Shown piece after piece: positions 15,558 through 24,253 of a stretch of 29,522 bases of DNA (the stretch's first letter is position 1; every line of letters begins with the position of its first letter). The stretch covers positions 1 to 29,522 of IMG/VR virus record IMGVR_UViG_3300030419_001047. One strand, written 5' to 3'. This stretch comes from a virus. The position numbers and the translations under genes are program-made. A model generated the notes under the pieces. The model saw nothing but the letters and a program-made list of their open reading frames with translations. It did not search any database and had not been told where the DNA came from.

Positions 15558-18300
15558 TGATTCCGTCTGTTGTAAAGAATAGTTTAACCCCTATGAGTCT
15601 AGCATCTTCTGCCATATCATCGTTACCATCACTTACGTCTCTAAATATTCTAAAGAAACATAAGTCACCCACAGCAGGACTTCCTGCTATTGTAATTGCA
15701 CTGCTTTCTGCAGTAACACACAAATCTTCTGCAGCACCTAATGCATCGTCTGTTACAACTATTGCAGTGCCGTATGCTACATCTATTGTATCGTTATCGC
15801 TTACTGCAACACCCTGTAAACCCCAAGCAACGCCATCCGTATCCGTGGCTGTTGTTGTCCAGTAAGCTTGATAGGTTACAGTCCCTTCATTCCATGATTT
15901 AGGAAAAGAAACTTGAAATTGTGCATGTTCATCTGCAGTAGCGTCAAAGTCTAAAACTTGCATATCTGGTCGTCCAGCAGTAGATTCTACATCTGTAATA
16001 GTAGCACACCCATTGCTTGAAGTAGGTCGCATAGCAGCAGCAGGAACCCATATTGTCTGTTTACCTACAGCAGCTAATGTGTTTCCTGCAGCAGTAATAG
16101 ATCCAGCAAACGCCATAGTAGAACTAGCAACTGTAGAGTTAGGAGTAATAGTAAGATGAGTTACGTGTGTTCCAGCACTTGCAATATCATTTGCTAGTGT
16201 TAGGGTTCCACCATCAGCAATGTTTAGTTTCCACTCATCTCCAGCATCATCACCTTCGTCAGCCATCAAGGTAATACCTAGACCAGCACCCTCAGTGGCT
16301 GCAATTCTTAATGTGTCTGTTGTAGTTTCATCGTAACCTATTAAAACATTCTGATCGTTACCAAACTGTATGTATTTATCATCTGCTACATAAACATCGC
16401 CCCACTCTGCTGTAGCTGATCCAATATCAGCACCGCCTGAAGCGTCAGGAAGTAGAGAGGTTGAAGCAGTTATAGTAGTACCGCTTACAGTACCGCCTTC
16501 AAAGTTAGCATTTATTGTTCCTACTGAACCGCTAACTACCTCACTGGATAAACTTGCATCTGGAATAAACTTTAACTTGTAAGAGTCATCATCGTCAATA
16601 CCAAGAAATGCTGTTTTTGCAGCAGTTCCTGTATGATATTGCATTGCTATACCAACATCTTTATTAGTATCTGATCCTAATGCGGAGCCATCTGAAGCAG
16701 TTTGTAAATGTATGATAGGATCTACAACAGCTAAAGTTGAAACGTCCAAAGTTGTTGACGTTCCGTTAACTACTAAGTTTCCTGTAACTGTTAGATTTTG
16801 TGATGCTGTTACGTTTCCGCTTGAATCTATAGCTAAAGAATCCGTATCGCTTGCAGAACCTATATTACCATCGTCAGGTATAACAATACCACCTGCACTT
16901 AATGTTAGTACACCTGCACCAGACAGTTGCATCTTGGAAGCAGCAGCGTCTGTTCCATTAGCCTTTGTCTTAAAGTCTATTTTAGATGTACCTGTTCCAT
17001 CACCGCCACCTGAAGACAGTGTAAGATCACCACCATTAATGTTAGCTGATCCTGTTGCAGAAGAACCAGCAGCAACTGTTAGACCCTTACCTGCTGTTGT
17101 TCCGCTTGTTGCAGCTACACCTAATTCCCAGTTAGCACCGTTGGTAAAGGTTATACCGCCATCGTCTATTTCTACAACATCTGTACCATCTACATCAAAA
17201 CGTATCTTACCTGCATCTGTACCACTGTCTGCTGTAGCTGTAGATATTTCTAGGTAGTTTAGGGTTTGTGCGCTGGAGTCAAAGACTGCCTGTATCATTC
17301 CCTTTTCAGCATCTGCACCACCAACAGATATAGATGGATTTCCATCATTTACATCTTCTAGTAGTTTTAGGTCTGAACCGTCAAAGGTTAAATGAGCCTC
17401 ACCAGCTAATGCATTTGCACCTGTAACTGTAGCTATTGTGTTGTCTGTGCTTCCGCTAAGCGATACGGTGCTAATTGTTCCTGTGAAACCATCTAAGGCA
17501 TTTAGTTCTGAAGCTGAAGCTGTTACAAGTGTACCACCTAGCTTAAGACCACCAGCACTGCCATCGTGAGTGCTAATATCAACAGTAATGTCACCATCAC
17601 TCGCTGCCCCTGCAATAGCCATACCTTTTGTAAGAGTTCCATCATTTTCTGCAACATAAAAATCTATCCCTCCTTGTTCACCACCAGCAGTAACATCAAC
17701 AATAGTAGACTGTATTCGTCCATAGGTTGTTGCTGCATTTCCTGCATCTTCACTTAAGAAATCTATATTACCTATAACATCACTTGTAGCAGGGCTAGCT
17801 CCATTTTTATTAAGTATTAAACTAGCACCACTTGAATCTGCATTAGTATTGGTTATTGTTAGTACAGGTTTAGCAGATGTTGAACTCTCTATAGCCATAT
17901 CAGACCCTGTTAGTACAAGGTCATTATCACCATCTTCATCGTACTCTATTGTCCAATCAGAATCAGAACCAAATATAAGTTTTTCATCATCAATCAGCAT
18001 TACCTCATCGCTGAACTTGAACATGTCTTCATCTTCCATCCATGTAAGAAGACCATCGTTTGACTCACCGTCAAAGGTAACAGCAATATCTGTACCTGTT
18101 GTTCCATCACCTATAGTAAGGGCAGTACCTAATAGCTTAGTTACGTTACCGCCTTCTCCTGTAGTCCCATCGTGAGAATGCCCTGTGCTAGCAGTAAAGG
18201 CAGCATCAATAGCATTGAACTCAGTAGTAAAGTCTGCTGCTTCTATTACCTCGCCTGTAGCAAAAGGGGTAGGGCTTGTTTTTGCGAATCCTGTTCCCAT
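15547..18300 (-). CDS. Tail fibre protein
   Basis: This 917-residue, Gly/Thr/Ser/Asp-rich beta-repeat protein begins with a short conserved-looking adaptor (about 1-60, with HSHDG at 41-45) typical of phage tail fibre N-termini. A long run of short beta-strand repeats follows (DGSDLKL, GNLVVNGTS, ADIGSATAEWGDVYVAD), as in beta-helical fibre shafts. Residues 751-917 form a compact globular domain (WVPAAAMRP, QVSFPKSWNEGTVTYQAYW, GVAWGLQGVAVSDNDTIDVA) that I recognise from the ends of many marine phage fibres. It probably forms trimers protruding from the tail and reaches the host surface. The ATG overlaps the stop of the preceding tail gene (TAATG), with AGGAG upstream. There is no chaperone or endosialidase motif. 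Confidence 0.78.
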   Translation of the reverse strand: MGTGFAKTSPTPFATGEVIEAADFTTEFNAIDAAFTASTGHSHDGTTGEGGNVTKLLGTALTIGDGTTGTDIAVTFDGESNDGLLTWMEDEDMFKFSDEVMLIDDEKLIFGSDSDWTIEYDEDGDNDLVLTGSDMAIESSTSAKPVLTITNTNADSSGASLILNKNGASPATSDVIGNIDFLSEDAGNAATTYGRIQSTIVDVTAGGEQGGIDFYVAENDGTLTKGMAIAGAASDGDITVDISTHDGSAGGLKLGGTLVTASASELNALDGFTGTISTVSLSGSTDNTIATVTGANALAGEAHLTFDGSDLKLLEDVNDGNPSISVGGADAEKGMIQAVFDSSAQTLNYLEISTATADSGTDAGKIRFDVDGTDVVEIDDGGITFTNGANWELGVAATSGTTAGKGLTVAAGSSATGSANINGGDLTLSSGGGDGTGTSKIDFKTKANGTDAAASKMQLSGAGVLTLSAGGIVIPDDGNIGSASDTDSLAIDSSGNVTASQNLTVTGNLVVNGTSTTLDVSTLAVVDPIIHLQTASDGSALGSDTNKDVGIAMQYHTGTAAKTAFLGIDDDDSYKLKFIPDASLSSEVVSGSVGTINANFEGGTVSGTTITASTSLLPDASGGADIGSATAEWGDVYVADDKYIQFGNDQNVLIGYDETTTDTLRIAATEGAGLGITLMADEGDDAGDEWKLNIADGGTLTLANDIASAGTHVTHLTITPNSTVASSTMAFAGSITAAGNTLAAVGKQTIWVPAAAMRPTSSNGCATITDVESTAGRPDMQVLDFDATADEHAQFQVSFPKSWNEGTVTYQAYWTTTATDTDGVAWGLQGVAVSDNDTIDVAYGTAIVVTDDALGAAEDLCVTAESSAITIAGSPAVGDLCFFRIFRDVSDGNDDMAEDARLIGVKLFFTTDGINDA

Positions 18301-19829
18301 TATTGTCTAGCTCCTGGTGTAAATTCTAATGAAAATCCTTTAAGTGTGTATGTAGGATTTGTACTTGTATCTAAAAAGTTAAGTGCTACGGCAAAGCCTG
18401 AACCCTCTACAGATTGCCTAAATAGAGGGGTATAGTCTGTTGTAGAATACCTTGTTGTTCCATATTTAGATGAGGCTTGTCCAAAAAAAGCTGCACCTTC
18501 ACTGTCTACAAGATCATATGCTGCAGGGTTATTTACTGTTGTGTCTCCATAATCATATACGAGATTCATATCTACATCTGCAACAGTACCGCTTGGATTA
18601 TAGTTAAGCAAAACCCTTTGCATATTTTTACGTATACCCACGTCTCCCATATTAAAATCTGCAGTCCTATACTGGCAACTCATAGTAGTGCCATCAAAGT
18701 CATTTCCGCTTTCTTGTACGTATACATAGCCCCCATCGTAGTCCCCATGAATAACTTTTTCTATATCTGCTATGTATCCTGATTCAGCTATTTTAGGCTT
18801 GATGCCTTTTATGTCTGAAAATTCCCAGTTAATTTGTCCAGTAGTAAGATTTCTCTTAAGGACTGCTATTACTCCTTGTGCCTCAGATTCACTCTCAGCA
18901 GTATTAGGAAAGTACATACGATATTGTGATTTTGCTCTAATTACATGGGAAGATACTTGTGTTATTTGATCTTGTATCAAACCATTAAGTCTTGTCTGTA
19001 TTTGTTTAGATATTGTACCAAGCTCTGTATCACCAATCTTTTCAGTACCAGCAATAGTACGCAAACCGTCTGGAGCAAGAAATATAAGATCACCGCCTAT
19101 TTCCTGTACAGAGTAGTGAGTCAAACAGCCTATGTTGCGTGTAACTGGTGCTACCTGAAAATCTGCTGCACTTGTACCTGCAAGCCTGTAGATTGATTCT
19201 TTACAGAATATAATCAGGTTGTCACGAAAGGGTTTTAAGCTAACTACATCGCTACCAAAAGCTATTTCTCCTGCACCAGAAGCTGCAGAAAAATCATTTT
19301 CGTCATACGGAGCAGAAAACTTAACTGTGTGAGGAGAATTAGACATACCTCCAAAAAATAGATGGCCTTTAAACTCTTGTACTACATCTGGAGCAGTTGG
19401 CTTAGTGCCTCCATTTGCTGCGTTAATGGCTGTAAGGGTACTGCCATCAAAAAAAGCAGCATCGTTTACGCCATCTGCCATTGCAAGATTTTCTGTACCG
19501 TCCCAATCATAGCTTGTAAAATCATACCGTCCTGCAGAAGTACGTCCTGTAGTTAAAGAAGTCCACGATCCTCCTGTACCATGCATAACATTTGGTCCAC
19601 GACAGGCTATTACTTTTTCATTTCCATAAAAAGCTAAACCAAGTATACCTCCTGTTCCAGATACTTCTGTATCTGAAAACTTAGAAAATCCTTTTATTTT
19701 AGCATATCCACCGCCAATATCAGGCTCAAAATTTATAAGCCTTATAGCTTCTCCAGGTTGCATAACAAATACGCTCTTATCCAGAACGAGTCCACCATCA
19801 CAGTTTACAGGAAAAGCTTGTGTAGTCAT
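18300..19829 (-). CDS. Tail nozzle/hub-like beta-propeller protein
   Basis: This is a 509-residue protein rich in beta-strands. The N-terminus (LINFEPDIGGGYAKIKGFSKF, split around residues 32-52) and the repeated short beta hairpins with Gly/Trp/Asp turns (GLAFYGNEKVIACRG, LFFGGM, NLIIFCKESIYRLAG) resemble the podovirus tail proteins that follow the adaptor, such as P22 gp10-like stabilisation proteins or T7 gp12-like nozzle proteins. At about 510 residues it is shorter than T7 gp12. It sits exactly where a nozzle is expected, after the adaptor and before the fibres, with TAATG overlaps at both ends. It would form the distal tail tube and hold the fibres. Family membership is inferred from motif style and synteny. 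Confidence 0.62.
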   Translation of the reverse strand: MTTQAFPVNCDGGLVLDKSVFVMQPGEAIRLINFEPDIGGGYAKIKGFSKFSDTEVSGTGGILGLAFYGNEKVIACRGPNVMHGTGGSWTSLTTGRTSAGRYDFTSYDWDGTENLAMADGVNDAAFFDGSTLTAINAANGGTKPTAPDVVQEFKGHLFFGGMSNSPHTVKFSAPYDENDFSAASGAGEIAFGSDVVSLKPFRDNLIIFCKESIYRLAGTSAADFQVAPVTRNIGCLTHYSVQEIGGDLIFLAPDGLRTIAGTEKIGDTELGTISKQIQTRLNGLIQDQITQVSSHVIRAKSQYRMYFPNTAESESEAQGVIAVLKRNLTTGQINWEFSDIKGIKPKIAESGYIADIEKVIHGDYDGGYVYVQESGNDFDGTTMSCQYRTADFNMGDVGIRKNMQRVLLNYNPSGTVADVDMNLVYDYGDTTVNNPAAYDLVDSEGAAFFGQASSKYGTTRYSTTDYTPLFRQSVEGSGFAVALNFLDTSTNPTYTLKGFSLEFTPGARQ

Positions 19830-21178
19830 TAAACGGCTCTCATGTAGTTTTTCTGATTAATAAGTTCTATTCTCATACGCCTAACACCGTTTTCATAGTC
19901 TCTTTGTGCTAGCTGAGCAGCTTGTATATTTCCTCGCAGTGTATGTACAAAATATCTTACTCTGGCAACGATTACGTCATGGAACCTGATAGGTATATTA
20001 GGTATATCTCCAAACGCTGTAAGATCTTCAGATGTAGTCCAAAAGTCAAACTCTAGCTCAAAAGCATCGTTATCAGGAGACGGACTTAAACCAAAAGCAT
20101 CTGCAAGGTTAGGTTTAAATACTTTTTCTGGAGTGCCAAAACCAGAATCAGGATTTACAAGTGCTAGTTGTGATCTTTCTCTTTCAGACGCTGAAGTTAT
20201 TTTTCCTGAGTGGTACTCATCATAAGTTAAAAAGTCTAGTTTTCTAGGTGATAAGTCTTCTTGAAAAACTTGTATAAAATCAACATCTAGATTAGCAGAC
20301 GCTTCGTTGCTCAGCGAAATATAAGTTTGTTGGTTAGTAGCAGTGAATGTTGTAGTTTTGATAGCCCCTCTACCTACGTCATTTATTGTAAAGTCTTCTG
20401 ATAGATCTGAGTCTTTGTCTGAAGACGTTCCTGCAAATACACGTAGAGTAGATGAAGAATCGCTATTAGTTCCAGAAGCAAACCGCACTGTAAGTCTATA
20501 TTTTTCACCTTCAACCGTAGGTATTAGTTGATCGGAAGTTCCATCGTTAAGTCTAAGAACACCAGCAGCATACGCATTGTTTCCAGAGGAAGCATTGCTT
20601 AGTGCAGGAGTTCCAGTAGTAGCTGTTCCTGCAGGATTAGATGTACGCCTTGTCCAAAAATTAGTAAGGGTAAAAGACTCATCAAAATCACCTTTTGTAA
20701 TTAAGTTACGAGGAACCAGAAAAAAACTGTCGAAATCTACATCTGTAGTCTCTCGAATATTTCCAGATGTTGCTGTAATTGCAGAGGTAGCACCTGTCAA
20801 AGTTTCTGAAGATTGGAATGTACCATCAACAACTTCTATTGTCAAAAAACTTTCTTTTATTTTTCGTATTATTCCAATAGCAGAAGAAGTACCGCCTGTT
20901 ATTCTTTCGTTGATTACAAAAGCACCTGATACTGAAGTAACTGCTACCTTTATTGGAAACTTATACTCTGTTCTTCCACCAAATAACGTGTACTTTACTC
21001 TATCGTAGTTGTAAGGCCACTGAGTGTGTTCATTATTTATATTACGAATTGCCTTATTAATATCTTCTTTTACAGTAGTCTGTATACCTCGTGTAGCTGC
21101 AAGACCATCAGCCGTTTCAGCAATAGTAGTTTCGTTCAGATCGTAAAGAACGGCATTAATAAGTTCTACGTAATTCAT
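19829..21178 (-). CDS. Tail tubular/adaptor protein with carbohydrate-binding-like insertion
   Basis: In this 449-residue protein, residues 1-78 (MNYVELINAVLYDLNE, INKAIRNINNEHTQWPYNY) and the C-terminal helices (about 385-440, RFHDVIVARVRYFVHTLRGN, DYENGVRRMRIEL) match the style of T7 gp11-type head-tail adaptors. Between them are a small beta domain (about 80-145, with repeated G-TSSAIGII and G-TSAITATSG hairpins) and a jelly-roll-like module at about 158-305 (NLITKGDFDESFTLTNFW, YAAGVLRL, GEKYRLTVRF, TYISLSNEASANLDVDFIQVF) resembling family 4/9-type carbohydrate-binding modules. T7 gp11 is under 200 residues, so this one is more than doubled by insertions. It would form a ring joining portal to nozzle, with the insertion probably displayed outward. 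GAGGT precedes the ATG by about 7 bases. Confidence 0.68.
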   Translation of the reverse strand: MNYVELINAVLYDLNETTIAETADGLAATRGIQTTVKEDINKAIRNINNEHTQWPYNYDRVKYTLFGGRTEYKFPIKVAVTSVSGAFVINERITGGTSSAIGIIRKIKESFLTIEVVDGTFQSSETLTGATSAITATSGNIRETTDVDFDSFFLVPRNLITKGDFDESFTLTNFWTRRTSNPAGTATTGTPALSNASSGNNAYAAGVLRLNDGTSDQLIPTVEGEKYRLTVRFASGTNSDSSSTLRVFAGTSSDKDSDLSEDFTINDVGRGAIKTTTFTATNQQTYISLSNEASANLDVDFIQVFQEDLSPRKLDFLTYDEYHSGKITSASERERSQLALVNPDSGFGTPEKVFKPNLADAFGLSPSPDNDAFELEFDFWTTSEDLTAFGDIPNIPIRFHDVIVARVRYFVHTLRGNIQAAQLAQRDYENGVRRMRIELINQKNYMRAV

Positions 21179-21190
21179 ACCATACCTCTA

Positions 21191-21865
21191 TTAGTGTGCG
21201 TTATCAGGAAGTTCCGTACCATCCTTACTTAATTTTAACTTTACGTTGAAACTAAAAGATCTACGTTCCCCTTTAGATTTAAAAGGATAAACACAATGTA
21301 ATAAATATGCAGGAAATAGATAAAAATCTCCTACTTCAGGCTTTATTAATTGGTTATGGGCATTAAACAGTGCAGGTGTTCCATGCTGAAATTCTATATG
21401 CCCTACACAAGGATAATTATCTTTGTAATCTTCTTTCCACTCTTCTTCAATATCTTCTGGCATTTTTAAATACCCAACTGCAGAAAGATCACAGCCTGTA
21501 TGCATATGGTTAGGATTAAAATCTCCAGGAAAAGTTCTAACGAACCAACCAGATAAGTAATGTATATTGTACACAGAATTTTCAGGGCGTTGCCTATTTA
21601 AAAAATCATCATTCCAGTTTAAATATTGTTCAATGGTAAAATTAAAAAAATCTTGATATTTTGAAAAAACTTCTTGAGGAATACTAAACTCTTCTTGTAC
21701 TTTTCCTACGAGATTAGCAGAATAATCTCTCTTTTTTAATTCTTCTTTATCTTTAATAACTCCATCTGCTGAAGTATTAAAGGCATCTATTAGTTCCTGT
21801 GGCATTTTAGAACGTGCCATACTAGGACCAAAAGGACGTATAATTTCTACTTTTTCAGGTCGCAT
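21191..21865 (-). CDS. 2-oxoglutarate/Fe(II)-dependent oxygenase
   Basis: This 224-residue protein ends in the cupin half of the 2OG-Fe(II) oxygenase fold. NPNHMHTGCDLSAVGYLKMP (117-136) supplies the first metal histidine (H122, or H120) and possibly D126. PEVGDFYLFPAYLLH (176-190) gives the distal histidine H190, and ERRSFSFNV (200-208) gives the 2-oxoglutarate-binding arginine. This pattern is known from phage and bacterial 'putative 2OG-Fe(II) oxygenase' proteins, many in cyanophages. The substrate is unknown; the acidic ligand is less certain than the histidines. It lies between head and tail genes, behind a terminator-like hairpin and with a weak ribosome binding site, so it is probably made at lower level than the capsid protein. 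Confidence 0.75.
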   Translation of the reverse strand: MRPEKVEIIRPFGPSMARSKMPQELIDAFNTSADGVIKDKEELKKRDYSANLVGKVQEEFSIPQEVFSKYQDFFNFTIEQYLNWNDDFLNRQRPENSVYNIHYLSGWFVRTFPGDFNPNHMHTGCDLSAVGYLKMPEDIEEEWKEDYKDNYPCVGHIEFQHGTPALFNAHNQLIKPEVGDFYLFPAYLLHCVYPFKSKGERRSFSFNVKLKLSKDGTELPDNAH

Positions 21866-21884
21866 ATATTTACTCTAACTTTAT

Positions 21885-21921
21885 AAAAAGAGTACGGAAG
21901 AGGGAAAATTTTCCCCCTTCC
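21885..21921 (-). terminator. Terminator-like hairpin after the head genes
   Basis: Read on the minus strand, GGAAG-G-GGGAAAA pairs with TTTTCCC-T-CTTCC (21921 to 21896). This is one continuous stem of up to 13 pairs with a single G-U pair, the innermost A/T pairs opening to make the loop. A T5 run follows at 21889-21885, six bases beyond the stem, which is farther than in a canonical intrinsic terminator. The A-C mismatch on the plus strand becomes G-U in minus-strand RNA, so the element suits minus-strand transcripts. Partial termination or 3'-end protection of the capsid message is likely. Confidence 0.6.
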
Positions 21922-21935
21922 AATACCCAATAGTA

Positions 21936-22439
21936 TTAACCAGATGCAGAGCCATTATGAACTTGCTTTTCTGTTTTACCAGAAATATCAGCAAGAATAG
22001 CATAAACTCGCATCTTACCTGCAGACATTGTACCGCCTGTGAACTCAAGTTTCACATCAATGGTGTCTGAAGCTGTAATACGGTTGCTAAATGTAGCAAC
22101 TGCAGTATAGTCTACGTGACCATTGGAGCCTTTAGCAAGATAACCAGCAGAACTGATGTCGCCACCATCTACTAAGTCATCTCCAGCAGCGAAGTCAATG
22201 TCGCATGTTGGTGAAGTACCAGTGAAAGCCGTTAAAACTTCGGCCCCTGCGTGGAGTAAATAGCACTCAGCAGGAACGTCAATAACTTCAAAGATATCGC
22301 CAGTTGTAACAGCAGTAATCGTACCGTCTGCAATAAGCTTAGCAACATCAAAAGTTTTTTCAACGACATGAACACCTCGTTGTCGGGAGGGCATGAACTC
22401 ACCAGTACCCTGCCCACCTGTTAAATCAACAGTAGCCAT
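21936..22439 (-). CDS. Probable capsid decoration or head protein
   Basis: This 167-residue protein is predicted mostly beta, poor in Lys/Arg and rich in Gly, Ala, Thr and Asp. It includes DIFEVIDVPAECYLLHAGAEV (54-74, in two strands), then GYLAKGSNGHVDYTAV and SDTIDVKLEFTGGTMSAGKMRVYAIL. It follows the major capsid gene by 11 bases and has its own strong Shine-Dalgarno (AGGAGGG, 6 bases before the ATG). High expression directly behind the capsid gene and the all-beta composition suggest a decoration or cement protein displayed on the head. No named family is recognised. A minor head protein or tail component are alternatives. Confidence 0.55.
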   Translation of the reverse strand: MATVDLTGGQGTGEFMPSRQRGVHVVEKTFDVAKLIADGTITAVTTGDIFEVIDVPAECYLLHAGAEVLTAFTGTSPTCDIDFAAGDDLVDGGDISSAGYLAKGSNGHVDYTAVATFSNRITASDTIDVKLEFTGGTMSAGKMRVYAILADISGKTEKQVHNGSASG

Positions 22440-22450
22440 GATAAACCCTC

Positions 22451-23422
22451 CTATGAGTAGTCAATAATGCCTAGAACCAGACCTTCAGGACGAAGGACTT
22501 TTCGGCCAAAGACATGAAGACCACGAATAATGTCAGCAAAGCTGTCAGGATCTCGTACTACTTCAGTCTTTGCAATCGAAGATGCAGTAGCAACTGCAGA
22601 CATATGACCAGCAAGAACTACGTTCTCACCAGTACCTACGCCTGAAAGCGATACTAAATCATCATCTGTAATGTCAGCCGATTGATTCAAAGCATTAGAC
22701 TTGTAAAGGGAAAAGCCCATAACCTTTTGGTTAGTGACTAATCCGTTACGTAACGGAGAAACAGCATCTCCAGTTACTTGTACTTCCATAATTTTAGAAC
22801 CTGCTGTATACAAATTCTGATACACACGAGGTGGTGCTACAAACCAACGACCCTCTTCAGGCACGTCTTGCTCATCGAGCTTTCGTGCAATAAGAGCCAT
22901 CATGTTTACAATTTCATCACCAGCGTCTGAACCATCTGCAGTGACAGGAGTTCCTGCAGTACCAAGATTACTATCTGTTTCAACAGAACCAGAAGCACCT
23001 TTGATACCAGCAGAATCTATCATTTCCTGAAGTACGTTTTTGTCGAAATTTCGCTTCAGAGCAAATGCACCTGAAGAAGTAGACAAAGACTCAAAATTTA
23101 CATGAGATTGTCTTTCTTCAATGTCATCTACCTTAAAAGCGAAGGCATTAGCCTTATCTACAGTCAATTGAATTTCGTCATCTGCGAGATCCTGCGGAGT
23201 AACCACAGCACCACGAGCATACGAACTTACGGTAACAGCAGGTTCTTTAATAATGCGAACTGTGTCACCAAAGTTTTCAATTTCCCCTGCGTAGTCAGTG
23301 TTTGTAATATCTTCAACCACCGAAGCTCTTCGGAAAAATTTAAGAACTTTTTGACTATAGATTTCAGCCTGAAAATTGCCATTTGGTAGATTGCTGTATC
23401 CAGCAGCAGTAGCAACAGCCAT
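22451..23422 (-). CDS. Major capsid protein
   Basis: This 323-residue protein has the composition and segments of podovirus-type HK97-fold coat proteins. These are an N-terminal arm with KVLKFFRRASVVEDITNTDY (25-44), the spine-like strands GDTVRIIKEPAVTVSSY (52-68), then IQLTVDKANAFAFKVDDIEE (84-103), and the C-terminal GLHVFGRKVLRPEGLVLGI. It would form the icosahedral shell around the scaffold. Position supports this: it directly follows a scaffold-like gene and has the best ribosome binding site in the window. No N-terminal protease site or fused protease is visible, so maturation by scaffold exit rather than proteolysis is likely. Confidence 0.88.
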   Translation of the reverse strand: MAVATAAGYSNLPNGNFQAEIYSQKVLKFFRRASVVEDITNTDYAGEIENFGDTVRIIKEPAVTVSSYARGAVVTPQDLADDEIQLTVDKANAFAFKVDDIEERQSHVNFESLSTSSGAFALKRNFDKNVLQEMIDSAGIKGASGSVETDSNLGTAGTPVTADGSDAGDEIVNMMALIARKLDEQDVPEEGRWFVAPPRVYQNLYTAGSKIMEVQVTGDAVSPLRNGLVTNQKVMGFSLYKSNALNQSADITDDDLVSLSGVGTGENVVLAGHMSAVATASSIAKTEVVRDPDSFADIIRGLHVFGRKVLRPEGLVLGIIDYS

Positions 23423-23427
23423 TTTAG

Positions 23428-23435
23428 ACCTCCTT
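23428..23435 (-). promoter_or_regulatory. Strong Shine-Dalgarno of the capsid gene
   Basis: Minus-strand AAGGAGGT is a full 8-base match to the 16S rRNA 3' end, with CTAAA as a 5-base spacer before the ATG at 23422. It overlaps the stop codon of the scaffold gene, so ribosomes finishing the scaffold can reload. This is the strongest site I saw in the window and fits the need for hundreds of coat-protein copies. Confidence 0.85.
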
Positions 23436-24253
23436 TAGCCGTTTGAGATGCGCCCTTCTAGTCGAGCCAGATCTATATCTGCCTCAAACTTTTCATATTC
23501 ACTTGGTTTGAGCGCACGTATTTCAGAAGCTGTCCATGTCTTCTTGTTAGAGTTCGGGTCGGTAGAGATAGTTTTTGTTGTTGTTCTTGTAACTGCCTCT
23601 GCTGCCGAAGCCTGAGATTTAGGACGGCCTCTCTTCTTGTTTAGGCCAGAATCTGCCTTGTACAGATCTATGACACGAGCAGCCCATGATACATCTGTGT
23701 TATTCTTAGCGATTCCATCTGAAATATTAGGTGGCTGCTTTCCTAACCATTCTCTGAACTCTTCAGATTTTTTAATTTCAGAGAAGTCAGGGTGCAGGGC
23801 TAATAGTTCTTGATAAGCACCTTTTGCCTTTAGTTCTTCCTCACGCTTTGTTAAACGATTAATTTCAGCGTGAAGTTGTTCTGTTTTCTTGGTGCTTATA
23901 GCGTCCACAATATTATAAACGTCAGGATAGTTTTCCTTAAAACTTTCTATGTCAGCATCTTCTGGCTCAGTTTGCTGAACTTCAGAGGCTGCTTGTGAAA
24001 CCAAGCTTTCTTTTTCCTCTTTCCATTCATTTAACTTAGCATCGTAATGTTTCTTTAGATCATCATAACGCTTTTTAAAGTCGTGTTCGCTTTCCTTTGA
24101 ATCACCAAAAGAAATAACTTCTTCTTCAGTGGACTCTTCTTCAAGGGTGGCTTCTTCAGGAGTTTCCGTTTCGTCTTCTTCTTTAAAAGCTTCTTCTTTG
24201 TACGCTCCTTTGTAAGGGCCTTTTATATCTTCTGTACTCAATTTTTCCTCCAT
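23435..24253 (-). CDS. Scaffold (capsid assembly) protein
   Basis: This 272-residue, highly charged helical protein lies immediately before the major capsid gene. It has a Glu-rich N-terminus (15-55), coiled coils at about 58-95 and 118-150, and a basic stretch KKRGRPKS (about 205-215). A C-terminal helical motif follows (WTASEIRALKPSEYEKFEAD), the usual coat-binding end of scaffolds. Scaffolds fill the procapsid and leave before DNA packaging. The start is uncertain. The ATG at 24253 lacks an upstream Shine-Dalgarno, but GGAGG lies just after it, 5 bases before an in-frame TTG at 24241. Starting there would remove four residues (MEEK). Confidence 0.78.
   Translation of the reverse strand: MEEKLSTEDIKGPYKGAYKEEAFKEEDETETPEEATLEEESTEEEVISFGDSKESEHDFKKRYDDLKKHYDAKLNEWKEEKESLVSQAASEVQQTEPEDADIESFKENYPDVYNIVDAISTKKTEQLHAEINRLTKREEELKAKGAYQELLALHPDFSEIKKSEEFREWLGKQPPNISDGIAKNNTDVSWAARVIDLYKADSGLNKKRGRPKSQASAAEAVTRTTTKTISTDPNSNKKTWTASEIRALKPSEYEKFEADIDLARLEGRISNG

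Noticed and set aside
16712-17257. Long plus-strand open frame opposite the tail fibre gene
   Set aside because: It is antisense to a repetitive Thr/Ser/Asp/Gly-rich coding sequence whose complement lacks stops. It has no ribosome binding site, and its product is Val/Pro/Ser low complexity.
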